The notes: generated by a model not told the origin, from the letters alone. Shown: positions 16,460-24,102, counted from the stretch's first letter. The stretch is DNA of 27,100 nucleotides from Bacillota bacterium (GCA_003343805.1 QAKM01000056.1:1-27100), one strand, 5' to 3'. Numbers and translations: made by a program.

Positions 16460-17016
16460 ACCCACCTCCTCGGACGCACGGAGAGGGCACGGCGGGGAAG
16501 ATCGGCAGCGCGCACGGCGGCGCGGTAGCGGCTGTCCCAGAGCTTTGCCTCCTCGAACATCCCGCGGGAGAGACAGAACTCCCGCGCGACGCCGAAGGAG
16601 AGAAGGCGCGCCGAGACGGGACCGCCGAACTCCCCCTCGTCCCCCGGCTCCTTGGGTTCGGGAGAATAGCAATAGCGCACGCATACCCTCCCGCTCCCCG
16701 CCGTGGGCAGAAAGAGCCCCTCCTTGCGCGGTTCAAAGGCGATCTCCCGCCCCGCACGGAGCACGGCACGCACGCCGGCGGGGGCATGGGAAAAGCGGCT
16801 CCACGGGATGAGGTGGTCCTCGGCTGCAAGCTCCTCCTCCGCACGGACGGGGATGTAATCGAGCGCAAGCTCGTTCTCCGTCAGGTTATAGCAGCGAAGA
16901 AGGGATGCAAGCTCCCCCGAGAGCGTGCGCTTGCCGTCGTACTCTTCGAGTTCCTTTAAAAGGTCGGGCCGTTGAAGATGCTCTGCGGCAAGCGCCAAAA
17001 CTTCTTTTACCGTCAT
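16456..17016 (-). CDS. phage head-tail adaptor, gp4-like
   Basis: A 186-residue protein located between coat and gp10-like genes, where P22-type phages place the gp4 adaptor. The C-terminal part, LLSFGVAREFCLSRGMFEEA then KLWDSRYRAAVRAA, is the long helix with regularly spaced Leu/Ala and a terminal Tyr typical of these connectors. The middle (IPWSRFSHAPAGVRAVLRAG) is beta-rich. GAGGAGG precedes the ATG, 15 bp after the coat stop, and it is ATGA-coupled to the next gene. The adaptor would close the portal after packaging. Confidence 0.72.
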   Translation of the reverse strand: MTVKEVLALAAEHLQRPDLLKELEEYDGKRTLSGELASLLRCYNLTENELALDYIPVRAEEELAAEDHLIPWSRFSHAPAGVRAVLRAGREIAFEPRKEGLFLPTAGSGRVCVRYCYSPEPKEPGDEGEFGGPVSARLLSFGVAREFCLSRGMFEEAKLWDSRYRAAVRAADLPRRALSVRPRRWV

Positions 17017-17031
17017 CTCCGCCTCCTCTCT

Positions 17032-18186
17032 TTACTCGGTGATGCCCGTCAGCATCCCCTGCCCCACGGGGCGGTAGCACATGAGCTCGGCATACTTGAC
17101 GAGCGTCGCCGTATAGACGGGCTTGCCGGGGATCTGCTTTAAGATCTTGCCGTCCTCGCCCTCCAGCCACTGCCAGTCGCAGAGCTGATGGAGGCCGAAG
17201 TCATTGGTGTTGAGAAGGTACATCGTCCCCGAAGGGCAGAAGCGGTCGGCGACCACGGGGATGCCGTTGAAAGAGAGCGCACGGTAGCCGCCCGCAAGGT
17301 CGACGGAATCCGTCTTGCGGTAGGCGGAGAGCTCCGAGATGAGCTTGCGCCTTACCCCGCGCGAGCAGACGATGAAGTTGACCTTGCCGCCGCCGTATTC
17401 CTCGACGCCGTCGATGGCCTCCTGCAGCGCCTCCTCGCTCATGGCGCCGAAGCTCGACTTCGTATAGGGCGTGAGCCAGCTCTTGCCCGTACGCTCGATG
17501 CCGTAGAGCTCATCCGCCTCGAAGATGGCCTTGAGGCCGGTGATCTCGAGGTCCTTGGAATTCTGAAGATAGATGACGTCGTTGTTTGCCGCGCCCGAGA
17601 CCGTCCCCTCGAAGGCGATCTTGTTCGCCGCACGGTCCACGGAGGCGATGACGGCGCCCGCCGTGTCGCGCGTATCCCCGGTGTAGATGTCCACCACCAT
17701 GCCCTCGGCAAGGTTGATCGTGGAATCGACGGTGTACTCGGTATCCCCCGAGGAGGGCACCGCCGTGATCTTGGCGAGCGCGCCCGTGCCGTCGCCGAAG
17801 AGCATACGCGAGAAGTTGAAGGCACTCGAACGGACGAGGCTCGCCATCTCGTCGTTGAGCAGATCGACGAAGGCGCCGTCGTTGCTCTCGGAAGCGCGGA
17901 TGGCCTTATCGCTGATCTCGATGGTGCCGTAGAGGTTCTTGAGGGGCGCGACGAACTGGGCATAGCCCGTCGAGAGCGCCTTGGGGAGCTCGCCGTCCTC
18001 CGTCCCGGCGCCCACGCCGCCGCTGACGCCGAAGCGCACCGCCTTTCTCACATCCCTGCCCCACACGTCGGAGGTCGTCTTTCTGATCTCCGCAAGGAGG
18101 GGGTTTGCCGTCTTGTCGAGCTGTTCGCTCACCGCATTGAGGTAATAGGACTTCAATACGCTGTCTGCCGTCTGAGTCGTGATCAT
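17032..18186 (-). CDS. phage major capsid protein (HK97 fold, P22-coat-like)
   Basis: A 384-residue coat protein. Typical segments are TADSVLKSYYLNAVSEQL (N-arm), KNLYGTIEISDKAIRASESN and FNFSRMLFGDGTGALAKI (spine helix region), with an inserted beta domain at about 155-215 and a C-terminal half containing VNFIVCSRGVRRKLISEL and IPVVADRFCPSGTMYLLN. The length and order fit an HK97-fold coat made with a separate scaffold. The ATG overlaps the scaffold stop (ATGA), which would set coat and scaffold amounts together. It appears intact, with no frameshift. Confidence 0.87.
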   Translation of the reverse strand: MITTQTADSVLKSYYLNAVSEQLDKTANPLLAEIRKTTSDVWGRDVRKAVRFGVSGGVGAGTEDGELPKALSTGYAQFVAPLKNLYGTIEISDKAIRASESNDGAFVDLLNDEMASLVRSSAFNFSRMLFGDGTGALAKITAVPSSGDTEYTVDSTINLAEGMVVDIYTGDTRDTAGAVIASVDRAANKIAFEGTVSGAANNDVIYLQNSKDLEITGLKAIFEADELYGIERTGKSWLTPYTKSSFGAMSEEALQEAIDGVEEYGGGKVNFIVCSRGVRRKLISELSAYRKTDSVDLAGGYRALSFNGIPVVADRFCPSGTMYLLNTNDFGLHQLCDWQWLEGEDGKILKQIPGKPVYTATLVKYAELMCYRPVGQGMLTGITE

Positions 18187-18767
18187 ACTGTTTCTCCTTT
18201 TTGTCTGGATCTGAGGTAGCCGAGCGCCAGCCTGCCCGCCTCCTCGAAATTGTTCGGCCGCACCGCGGGAGCCGTAACCCCCGCGCCCTTGTGCGTCATC
18301 AGCGGCACGCGGAAGGAATACTCACAGCTCTGCTCCCCGGAAAGAGGCCCGGGCTTTTCCGCCCCTTCCTCTGCCCCGGGCACGTTCATGACCGTGTCGC
18401 TGCAAGTTTTCTCCGCGCCGCTGTCGGCGCCGTTCCCCTGTTTCCCGGGCGAGGGCCGCTCTTCTGCCGTTCCCTGCAGAGGGGCCGCCTTTTTCGCCTG
18501 TTCGAGCGCCCGAAGCCGCTGGCTGCGGCGGGTAAATTCTGCTTCGAGCGCCTCATAAGCCTGTACGAGGGCAGCGACGGAACGGAATTTTGCAGGCAGT
18601 GCGGCCTGAGACGGCTGCGTCTCGGCGACCTGCTCTTCGGTGGCTTGCACCGATGCGGGCGCGGCCTCTTCCGACGCCGCCTCTGCCTTTGCTTGCGCCG
18701 CGACCTGCTCTTCGGCGGCCTGAACGGCCGCTCTCTCTTCCGTCGTCATCGTGTTCTCCTCTTTCAT
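18183..18767 (-). CDS. phage capsid scaffold-like protein
   Basis: A 194-residue Ala/Glu/Gln-rich protein directly upstream of the coat gene, the usual place for a scaffold. The first 95 residues are predicted helical and coiled-coil-like (FRSVAALVQAYEALEAEFTR). A low-complexity Gly/Ser/Pro middle follows, and the C-terminal segment NNFEEAGRLALGYLRSRQK probably binds coat. A 25-residue unit is duplicated near the N-terminus (AVQAAEEQVA and SVQATEEQVA). AGGAGG lies five bases before the chosen ATG. Function is inferred from position and composition. Confidence 0.7.
   Translation of the reverse strand: MKEENTMTTEERAAVQAAEEQVAAQAKAEAASEEAAPASVQATEEQVAETQPSQAALPAKFRSVAALVQAYEALEAEFTRRSQRLRALEQAKKAAPLQGTAEERPSPGKQGNGADSGAEKTCSDTVMNVPGAEEGAEKPGPLSGEQSCEYSFRVPLMTHKGAGVTAPAVRPNNFEEAGRLALGYLRSRQKGETV
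18625..18715. repeat. 75-bp-spaced internal duplication in the scaffold gene
   Basis: GCGACCTGCTCTTCGG occurs at 18625-18640 and 18700-18715, offset by 75 bp (25 codons), within a longer diverged repeat. It extends the N-terminal helix without breaking the frame. Confidence 0.6.
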
Positions 18768-18837
18768 GGTTTCCTCCTAAAGATCGTTATTTTACTTCTG
18801 CCCGTCCATACTCCGGTTTCCCGGGAGAAGGAACGGG

Positions 18838-20661
18838 TCATTTTCCCTGCAATTCTCTGTGGGCGGCGATATGCGCGGCGATGCGCTCCTTCACCGCCCC
18901 GTCGTTCTCCCCGCCCGACAGGAGCGCACGGGTGTGTTCGCGGATGTGCAGAGGATGATCGTCGTACGCCTCGGGCAGGACGGTCTGTTCGCGAAGGACG
19001 ATGTTCTCCCGCTCCGCCTTGCGCAGATGGAGATGGGTGATGTCCCGTGCGTTCTCGAAGGAGCCGTAGCCGAAGGCATCGAGGATCTTGTTGCGCGTCT
19101 CGTCCGACAAGTTTCCCGCGCCGTCCTGCAAAAGCCCCGCGCGGAAGAGGGAGAGGATCTCCTCCTTGACCTCGGCGGGCGTGCGGTCGTACTCCGTCAG
19201 AAATTCCACGTCGTCCGCCGAGATATCGCTGCGGTCGAAGTAGTAAAGCTCGGTCTCGCCGCCCTCCCCCGTCATGCGCAAAAGGCGTCTGCCCGTCGCG
19301 AACTGCTTGTAAAGGTGCAGGATCTGCTTCCCCGCCGCCCGGACGGCGCGCTCCACGCTCTCGGCACTCGTCTGCATCCGGTTGGTGTCCTGTTCGAGAA
19401 GGAGCTGCAGCCCCGAAGCCGACGTCACGCGGTAGGACGAGGAGGACGAGCGGGAGAGCTCGCTCACGCCCGAGACGAGGATGAACTCGTTGGCAAGGCG
19501 TTCCTCTTCCTCGCGGAAGTCGGAGGGAAGGGAGCCGAAGTCCAGGAAGTGCGGCTCGTTCGCACCCTGCCGGTAGACGAGCACCCTGCCCGGTGCGAGG
19601 CCCTCCTCCGCGAGCTCCTCGGCATCCAGCGAACCGTCCTCCACGGCGAGCACGCCCATCGAGAGACGGTTTAAAAATTCATGCTTGCGGTTGCGCACGG
19701 CGTTGTAGGCGCGCTGCAGCGGCACCATGCGGTCAACGATGCTCACGCCGTAGAAGCTCCCCGGGAGCTCGGTGCACGTCTGCCGCACGAAGGGAAAGGT
19801 GCGCTCTCCCCGCTCGCCGTTCTCGTAGGGGAGCGGCCCTTCATAGAGGAGCACGCCGCCCGCCGCGATCTCGAGCCTGCCCTCGGGATGCGCACGGTCG
19901 GGGCGGGTGTAGCGCTCGATGACGATCTCCGCGTCCTCCAGCACCGTCGGGCCCATGCCCGCCGCACAGGGAGCCGCGGCAAAGCCGTCCACCCGGCGGC
20001 CCGCAAGCTCGACGCCGTAGCGCTCGCGGATCTCCGAAACGGGCATCGCCTTGGCGTGGATGAGGCTGCGCACCTCCTCCAGGCTCTCCGCCGTCAAAGA
20101 GTCGGGATACACCTCGAAGGGCGAGAGCGCCGCGATGTTCACGTCGCCCTCACGAAGAGGCCGATCGCCCGCCGCACCGATGAGACGCCCCTCGTCAAAG
20201 TTCCATACGATCTTGTAAAAGGCGGTGCCGCACACCTCCGACCACAGCGTCGCCCGCGCGATGACGCGGTCGAGATCGACGCGCCCCTTGACCGCCTTTA
20301 AGATGTTGGAACAGAGGCGCGCCGTCTTCAAGTCCTCGGGGCTGTCCGAAAAGGCGCGCACGGTGAGTGCGGGCCGCACCTTGGAAAGCCGGGCAAGGCG
20401 GGCATCGACGGTGGGCGCGATGTGGTTATAGCACCCGCGCGACTGCCAGAAGTAAGCCGCCCCCTCGTCCTCGATCTCCCCGAGCGGCGAAATGTCGCAG
20501 TATTGCTCGCCGCGCACAAAGTTCATGTCGATCTGCCAGCCGCGTTCGAGGAGCTTGCGCTCCTCCTGCCGCCGCAGAAAGTCCGCGGTGATGTCGCGGG
20601 CGAGCGCCTCCCGACGCGCCGCTTCCATCCGCTCCCGCGTTCTCAGTTCTTCATCCTTCAT
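18838..20661 (-). CDS. phage portal protein, P22 type
   Basis: Twelve-subunit ring through which DNA enters and leaves the head. The protein has 607 residues, in the range of P22-type portals. Recognisable features: a charged N-terminal helix, YFWQSRGCYNHIAPTVDARL with KVRPALTVRA (a portal-family stretch), SLIHAKAMPVSEIRERYG, GVSIVDRMVPLQRAYNAVRN and RVTSASGLQLLLEQDTNR before a long C-terminal helical region (barrel side). GGAGG precedes the ATG, which overlaps the upstream small gene by 11 bp. The frame is intact throughout. Confidence 0.87.
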   Translation of the reverse strand: MKDEELRTRERMEAARREALARDITADFLRRQEERKLLERGWQIDMNFVRGEQYCDISPLGEIEDEGAAYFWQSRGCYNHIAPTVDARLARLSKVRPALTVRAFSDSPEDLKTARLCSNILKAVKGRVDLDRVIARATLWSEVCGTAFYKIVWNFDEGRLIGAAGDRPLREGDVNIAALSPFEVYPDSLTAESLEEVRSLIHAKAMPVSEIRERYGVELAGRRVDGFAAAPCAAGMGPTVLEDAEIVIERYTRPDRAHPEGRLEIAAGGVLLYEGPLPYENGERGERTFPFVRQTCTELPGSFYGVSIVDRMVPLQRAYNAVRNRKHEFLNRLSMGVLAVEDGSLDAEELAEEGLAPGRVLVYRQGANEPHFLDFGSLPSDFREEEERLANEFILVSGVSELSRSSSSSYRVTSASGLQLLLEQDTNRMQTSAESVERAVRAAGKQILHLYKQFATGRRLLRMTGEGGETELYYFDRSDISADDVEFLTEYDRTPAEVKEEILSLFRAGLLQDGAGNLSDETRNKILDAFGYGSFENARDITHLHLRKAERENIVLREQTVLPEAYDDHPLHIREHTRALLSGGENDGAVKERIAAHIAAHRELQGK

Positions 20662-20926
20662 CCTTTTCCTCCTTCAAGCGGGCCAAAAGGCGCTGCTTCT
20701 CCGCTTCCAATTCCCGGTCGCTCATCCCTGCAAAGTCCTGCCCCTCCATCAGAAGGCGCGCGGCCTTGAGATCGGGCGGGATGTCCTTTCTCGTCTCCCG
20801 CCGCTTGACGAGCGTCAGTTCTCCGTCCGTCACGCCGTATTCCTCCGTCACTTCCTCGACGGAACAGCCCAGCGCGACCTTTAAAATGGCATTCCTTACT
20901 TCTTCATCCAAAAACGTTACCCCCAA
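20651..20926 (-). CDS. small HTH-like protein between terL and portal (candidate small terminase)
   Basis: An acidic protein of up to 91 residues. Residues 8-35 (EEVRNAILKVALGCSVEEVT then EEYGVTDGELTLVK) look like a helix-turn-helix, followed by a charged helical tail (SDRELEAEKQRLLARLKEEK). Such a DNA-binding plus oligomerising layout suits a small terminase subunit, although TerS usually precedes TerL. The start is uncertain: the frame offers TTG at 20926 or TTG at 20911, the latter preceded by GGGGG at a reasonable distance; no ATG is in frame. It overlaps the portal start by 11 bp. Confidence 0.6.
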   Translation of the reverse strand: MGVTFLDEEVRNAILKVALGCSVEEVTEEYGVTDGELTLVKRRETRKDIPPDLKAARLLMEGQDFAGMSDRELEAEKQRLLARLKEEKDEG

Positions 20927-20965
20927 TATGCGTTTTCACTGAAAGCGCGGATGTCTTTTGACCAC

Positions 20966-21061
20966 TTACTTCAACCGCGGCTTTCTCCGAAGGGCGCGCA
21001 GGAGCCGCTCCTTTTTCGCCGCAAATCTTTTGCTGCGCAAAATCTTCGCGGCGAGGACCAT
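20966..21061 (-). CDS. 31-codon basic ORF ending in a copy of the TerL C-terminus
   Basis: An ATG ORF in the spacer after terL, starting MVLAAKILRSKRFAAK and ending with the same RLLRALRRKPRLK sequence as TerL because its 3' part is the 48-bp repeat. No Shine-Dalgarno is visible. It may be the decayed tail of a second terL copy, part of a small repeat element, or chance coding in a duplicated sequence. Translation is doubtful. Confidence 0.25.
   Translation of the reverse strand: MVLAAKILRSKRFAAKKERLLRALRRKPRLK
20968..21015. repeat. 48-bp direct repeat, copy 1 (outside terL)
   Basis: Identical over 48 bp to 21193-21240, which is the 3' end of terL. On the minus strand it reads in frame to a TAA stop where terL has TGA. 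Confidence 0.95.
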
Positions 21062-21192
21062 GATCGGTTGTTTTCAGTTGCGTTTTCGGCCGCGAGCTCC
21101 GCCGCCTTGCTTCGACAGTAAGCCTTTAGCAAAAGGCAAATTGTGTCCCGCAGCGCAGGGAAACCCTGCTCGCGGAAATATTCAGAGCACTC
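21016..21192. other. hairpin-rich spacer between the 48-bp repeats
   Basis: About 177 bp with several stems: TCGCCGC/GCGGCGA (21016-21022 with 21048-21054) enclosing TTTTGC/GCAAAA (21028-21033 with 21037-21042); GCCTTT/AAAGGC (21122-21127 with 21132-21137); GCAGGG/CCCTGC (21155-21160 with 21164-21169). No convincing protein gene is contained entirely in it. It may be a small non-autonomous element or a structured RNA. Confidence 0.5.
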
Positions 21193-22621
21193 ACTTCAAC
21201 CGCGGCTTTCTCCGAAGGGCGCGCAGGAGCCGCTCCTTTTCGCGCTGCACGTCGCTCACGTTCCGCTCCGCGGCGGGCATGGAACGGCTCATGAGGTAAT
21301 ATCGAAGCTCATCGAGGGCGTGATCGTCCCTCTTTTCGGGGTGATCCCCTTTCCCCCAGAAGTACCCCTTCATCTCCCGGATGAGGTTGGGGCAGGAGGA
21401 GAAGATGTAGAGATCGGGCATCCCGTTGCCGCGCTTCAGATAGCTCTTGACCCGGGCGATGCCCGAAAACATCTCCTTGTCCACGCGCGGATCGACGAGG
21501 ATACCGCGCTCGTAGAAGAGTTCGGAAACGCTCTTCGAGGAGGCAAGCGTCCGCTGTCCTGCGGCGGGATCGATGAGCGCCCGTACCCTGCCCTGCGCGT
21601 CCCGCTTCCAGCCGAGCGCGGCGCTGATCTCGCGGATGCGCGCGGCATGATAGTCAACATCCTCCCCCGCCCGATAGTGCTCGGCAACGACGTAGACGTT
21701 CCCGTCGTAGTCGGCGGCATACCAGTGCGCGGAGAGCGGGTTCTTGAGCCCGGGGTCGATGGAGATCATATCCTGCCAGTCCTTCGGCACGTCGAACGGC
21801 TCGATGACGTGGACGCTCTCGTCGAACTCGGGGTAGACGAGCCCCTCCCTTGCCGCAAAGCGGCCAAACTTACGCGACTGCAGGGCCGTCTCGTCCAGCG
21901 TGCGTTCAAGGAGCGCGACCTCCTTCTTGGAAAGATACGGATTGTCCGCCCACTCCATGAACTCGTACCAGACCTCGGGATTGTTGCGGCGGTTGAGGTA
22001 GATCTCATCGTAGAGAAAGGTGAGCCCCTTCAGGGGCGTCATCGTCCCGAAGATATCCCCCTTCCGGTCGAGGACGCGCATGAGACACTCCTCGTAGATG
22101 TCCTTGGGGGGCTCCTCGTCGAACCACACGAAGTCGAGCGAACTTCCCTGAAACTTTTCCCGACCCTGGTCGCAGCTCTTGAAGCCGATGACGCTCGTGC
22201 CGCCCAGCTCGTTGCGCACGACGATCTGATCGATGACGCCCGAGGCGGGGCTGTCCTTGCGTCCGCTGAGCATACAAATGTCGACGATCTGATCGGGGCG
22301 GAGATAGGAGAGCACCTTCTTCTGCGCGACGTCGCGCTGCACCTGCTGTGAGAGAGACACCACCCAGCCGAACACGTCCTTCCGGTTCTTGCGGTAGGGA
22401 TGCACGCCGCGCGCCATCCACACCGTCTCCACTGCGCCGCACTCCGTCTTGCCCGAGCGGTTCCCCCCGAACACCCAGCGGTTGCGCTTTTTGCACTTAT
22501 GAAAGGCCATCTGCTTCTTATGGATGCGGCGCCCCTTGTTGTAGTGCGCGAGCTTATCCCCCGCCGCCCGCCGCTTCTGTTCCGCCTCGATGGCGGCGAT
22601 CATATTGATGATTTCGTTCAT
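21191..22621 (-). CDS. phage terminase large subunit
   Basis: Packaging motor and nuclease. Counting from the TTG three codons upstream (22630), Walker A is GGNRSGKT (55-62), Walker B is FVWFDEE (Asp171-Glu172), and the RNase H-like nuclease acids appear in SIDPG (Asp292), ALIDPAAG (Asp354) and RDDHALDELRY (435-440). All motor and nuclease elements are therefore present. From the ATG the protein has 476 residues. This ATG has AAGGAAGG about 11 bases upstream; the TTG would be only 2 bases from it, so the ATG is preferred. The C-terminal tail RLLRALRRKPRLK is duplicated downstream. The start is 54 bp from the divergent SH3-like gene. Confidence 0.93.
   Translation of the reverse strand: MNEIINMIAAIEAEQKRRAAGDKLAHYNKGRRIHKKQMAFHKCKKRNRWVFGGNRSGKTECGAVETVWMARGVHPYRKNRKDVFGWVVSLSQQVQRDVAQKKVLSYLRPDQIVDICMLSGRKDSPASGVIDQIVVRNELGGTSVIGFKSCDQGREKFQGSSLDFVWFDEEPPKDIYEECLMRVLDRKGDIFGTMTPLKGLTFLYDEIYLNRRNNPEVWYEFMEWADNPYLSKKEVALLERTLDETALQSRKFGRFAAREGLVYPEFDESVHVIEPFDVPKDWQDMISIDPGLKNPLSAHWYAADYDGNVYVVAEHYRAGEDVDYHAARIREISAALGWKRDAQGRVRALIDPAAGQRTLASSKSVSELFYERGILVDPRVDKEMFSGIARVKSYLKRGNGMPDLYIFSSCPNLIREMKGYFWGKGDHPEKRDDHALDELRYYLMSRSMPAAERNVSDVQREKERLLRALRRKPRLK
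21193..21240. repeat. 48-bp direct repeat, copy 2 (3' end of terL)
   Basis: Perfect copy of 20968-21015, covering the last 15 codons of terL and the final base of its stop codon. The offset between the copies is 225 bp. Confidence 0.95.
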
Positions 22622-22675
22622 ATTCGTCAAAACCTTCCTTATCCCGCTCCCCGATCTTGCTTTAAGATAGCGGCT

Positions 22676-23386
22676 ATGAAAGTGCTCATCCTGATCGCCG
22701 CGCTCCTTCTTCTCTTCCCCGCTCCCGTCCTTTCCGCCTCTGCCGAAGAGACCTCTCCGCCGCCCGCCAAAGAAGAGTACGCCGTCGCCGCCCGCAACGA
22801 CGTGTGGCTGTATGCCGAAGAGGACGAAAAGACGGGCCTCTTCCTGCTCCCCTACACCTACTATGTGCGCGTTCTCGAACGCGGGGAGGAATACTGCGCC
22901 GTCGTGTACGGCGAGGACGCCGCCCCCTACCGCACCGTGGAGGGCTACTGCAAAACGGAGATGCTCACCTTTGTGGACTTCATCCCCGAGCGTCCCTTTT
23001 TAAAGCTCGAAGTCACCGTCACCTACACCGTGCCGGGGACCTCCTCCGAGATGGGGAACGGGACGTTCGACGAGATCGAACGCACCTTCCACTACTACGG
23101 AACGAGCTATCTCGGCACGCAGCGCTATTTCTATGTGCTCTCGGACGGGGTATTCGACTACATCCCCGCCGCCCGCGACGTCAACTACGAGCTCAACACC
23201 GACTATCTGACCGAGACCTCCGGCCCCGCGGACGAGACGCCCTCGACCGAACCTGCCGAGTCGGACAGTCCCTCGGGCTGGCAGATCGCCGCGCTCTCGG
23301 TCGGCATCGCCGCCGTCGCCGCCATCGCGTTCTTCATCCTCCGCGGGAAGCGTTCCCCCTCCCCGCCCGAAGCGGACGAGTTCTGA
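22676..23386 (+). CDS. secreted SH3-like protein with C-terminal membrane anchor
   Basis: A 236-residue protein on the opposite strand to the surrounding phage genes. A signal peptide (MKVLILIAALLLLFPAPVLS, residues 1-20) precedes a beta-rich domain at about 34-100 (NDVWLYAEEDEKTGLFLLPY ... VEGYCKTEMLT) resembling bacterial SH3. A second beta segment (about 110-180) and a Ser/Thr/Pro/Glu spacer follow, then a membrane helix at about 202-222 ending in RGKRS. The layout suggests an envelope protein facing outward. No ribosome binding site is seen; TAAGAT lies 7 nt before the ATG, so a leaderless mRNA is possible. Its last 184 bp lie opposite the regulator gene's 3' end. Confidence 0.82.
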   Translation: MKVLILIAALLLLFPAPVLSASAEETSPPPAKEEYAVAARNDVWLYAEEDEKTGLFLLPYTYYVRVLERGEEYCAVVYGEDAAPYRTVEGYCKTEMLTFVDFIPERPFLKLEVTVTYTVPGTSSEMGNGTFDEIERTFHYYGTSYLGTQRYFYVLSDGVFDYIPAARDVNYELNTDYLTETSGPADETPSTEPAESDSPSGWQIAALSVGIAAVAAIAFFILRGKRSPSPPEADEF

Positions 23387-23898
23387 TCGTCCTTAAAGCG
23401 CATCCGCCCGCCGTTCCTGCGCTCCACGAGGCGGCGCTCCAGCCCCTGCCCGAGCGCGCTGCAGATGCGCATGAGGGGAGAGAAGCCCTCGAAGTCGCAG
23501 AAGAACTCCTCCCGCCCGTACCCGCGCTTGTTCAACTCGACCGAGAGCTTTTCGAGCAATTCCCGCTGCCGACGGAAGTAGCTGCGCTCGGAGAGCGGGA
23601 AGGCGGCCTCCTCCATCCCGATCAGTTTCCTGCGGCGGCGGAAGTACTTGTATTCGAGAAGGAAGAGCTCCTCCTCGCCCAGCAGCCTGAGCACGCGCTC
23701 GAGCTGTTCCTTCCACACGAGCAGCCTGTCCGCATACTGCATATCCGCTGCGATGCTCTCCATCACGGAGAGCGTATCTCTCGGAGCCCGGAAGGAGAGC
23801 CCCGCCCGCACCCGTGCGCCCGTGCGCACCGCCTCGGCAAGCATTTCCATCTTCGGGTACGCATACAAGAGCGCCCGCACATAGTCATATCCGTTCAT
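23203..23898 (-). CDS. RinA/ArpU-like phage late transcription regulator
   Basis: A 231-codon frame starting MNGYDYVRALLYAYPKM. The middle holds two helical blocks with the motif pattern LLEYKYFRRRRKLIG followed by FPLSERSYFRRQRELLEKL, the sigma-region-4-like helix-turn-helix seen in ArpU/RinA-type regulators that switch on phage packaging genes. GGAG lies six to seven bases before the chosen ATG; an upstream ATG 39 bp away is less likely. After about residue 170 the sequence turns low-complexity (Ser/Ala/Glu/Gly), and this part lies antisense to the SH3-like gene. The C-terminal 60 residues may be read-through after loss of the native stop. Confidence 0.75.
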   Translation of the reverse strand: MNGYDYVRALLYAYPKMEMLAEAVRTGARVRAGLSFRAPRDTLSVMESIAADMQYADRLLVWKEQLERVLRLLGEEELFLLEYKYFRRRRKLIGMEEAAFPLSERSYFRRQRELLEKLSVELNKRGYGREEFFCDFEGFSPLMRICSALGQGLERRLVERRNGGRMRFKDDQNSSASGGEGERFPRRMKNAMAATAAMPTESAAICQPEGLSDSAGSVEGVSSAGPEVSVR

Positions 23899-23968
23899 TT
23901 CTTTCTCCGTCCTCCGCGTTTCTTCAAACGCGAACATTTGTTTGTATTTCTATGATAGCACGGAAATA

Positions 23969-23984
23969 TGACACCCGGGTGCCA
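23969..23984. promoter_or_regulatory. 16-bp near-palindrome upstream of the phage regulator
   Basis: TGACACCCGGGTGCCA is palindromic at 14 of 16 positions, with a perfect CACCCGGGTG core. It lies about 70 bp upstream of the regulator start and 155 bp upstream of the propeller gene, as an operator shared by divergent genes would. Confidence 0.4.
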
Positions 23985-24072
23985 ATATGCCAAATTTTTT
24001 TGCATTTTGGAAAAATTTTTTTTGAGAAGGGCGTATCCCTTCCCTCACAGCCGCGTTCGGCATGAAAAAAGA

Positions 24073-24102
24073 GGAGCGTTTTTTTCCGACGCTCCCCTTT
24101 TT
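24073..24102. terminator. bidirectional terminator between divergent genes
   Basis: GGAGCG (24073-24078) and CGCTCC (24090-24095) form a stem with an 11-nt loop. A-run before and CCTTTTTTT after allow termination on both strands. No gene ends here: both neighbours start outward, so the transcript it ends is unknown. Confidence 0.6.

Larger units (their letters stand above)
14715..23898 (-). mobile_element. phage-derived head and DNA-packaging cassette without tail, integrase or lysis genes
   Basis: Nine minus-strand genes in phage order: regulator, large terminase, small HTH-like protein, portal, scaffold, coat, adaptor, gp10-like protein and a last helical protein. The portal, adaptor and gp10-like types point to a P22-type podovirus ancestor. 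All frames are open, and ATGA overlaps link scaffold, coat, adaptor, gp10-like and last gene. No integrase, repressor, replication, holin/endolysin, tail-needle or receptor-binding gene is visible, and no obvious attachment repeat was found between the gaps at 14548-14714 and 23899-24150. A plus-strand host-like gene (22676-23386) is embedded. Confidence 0.75.

Noticed and set aside
16460..16684. 75-codon upstream extension of the gp10-like frame
   Set aside because: It lies out of frame inside the adaptor gene, and a strong ribosome binding site marks the start at 16459.
20968..21240. CRISPR-like repeat array
   Set aside because: There are only two 48-bp copies, one of them is coding, and the single spacer is 177 bp.
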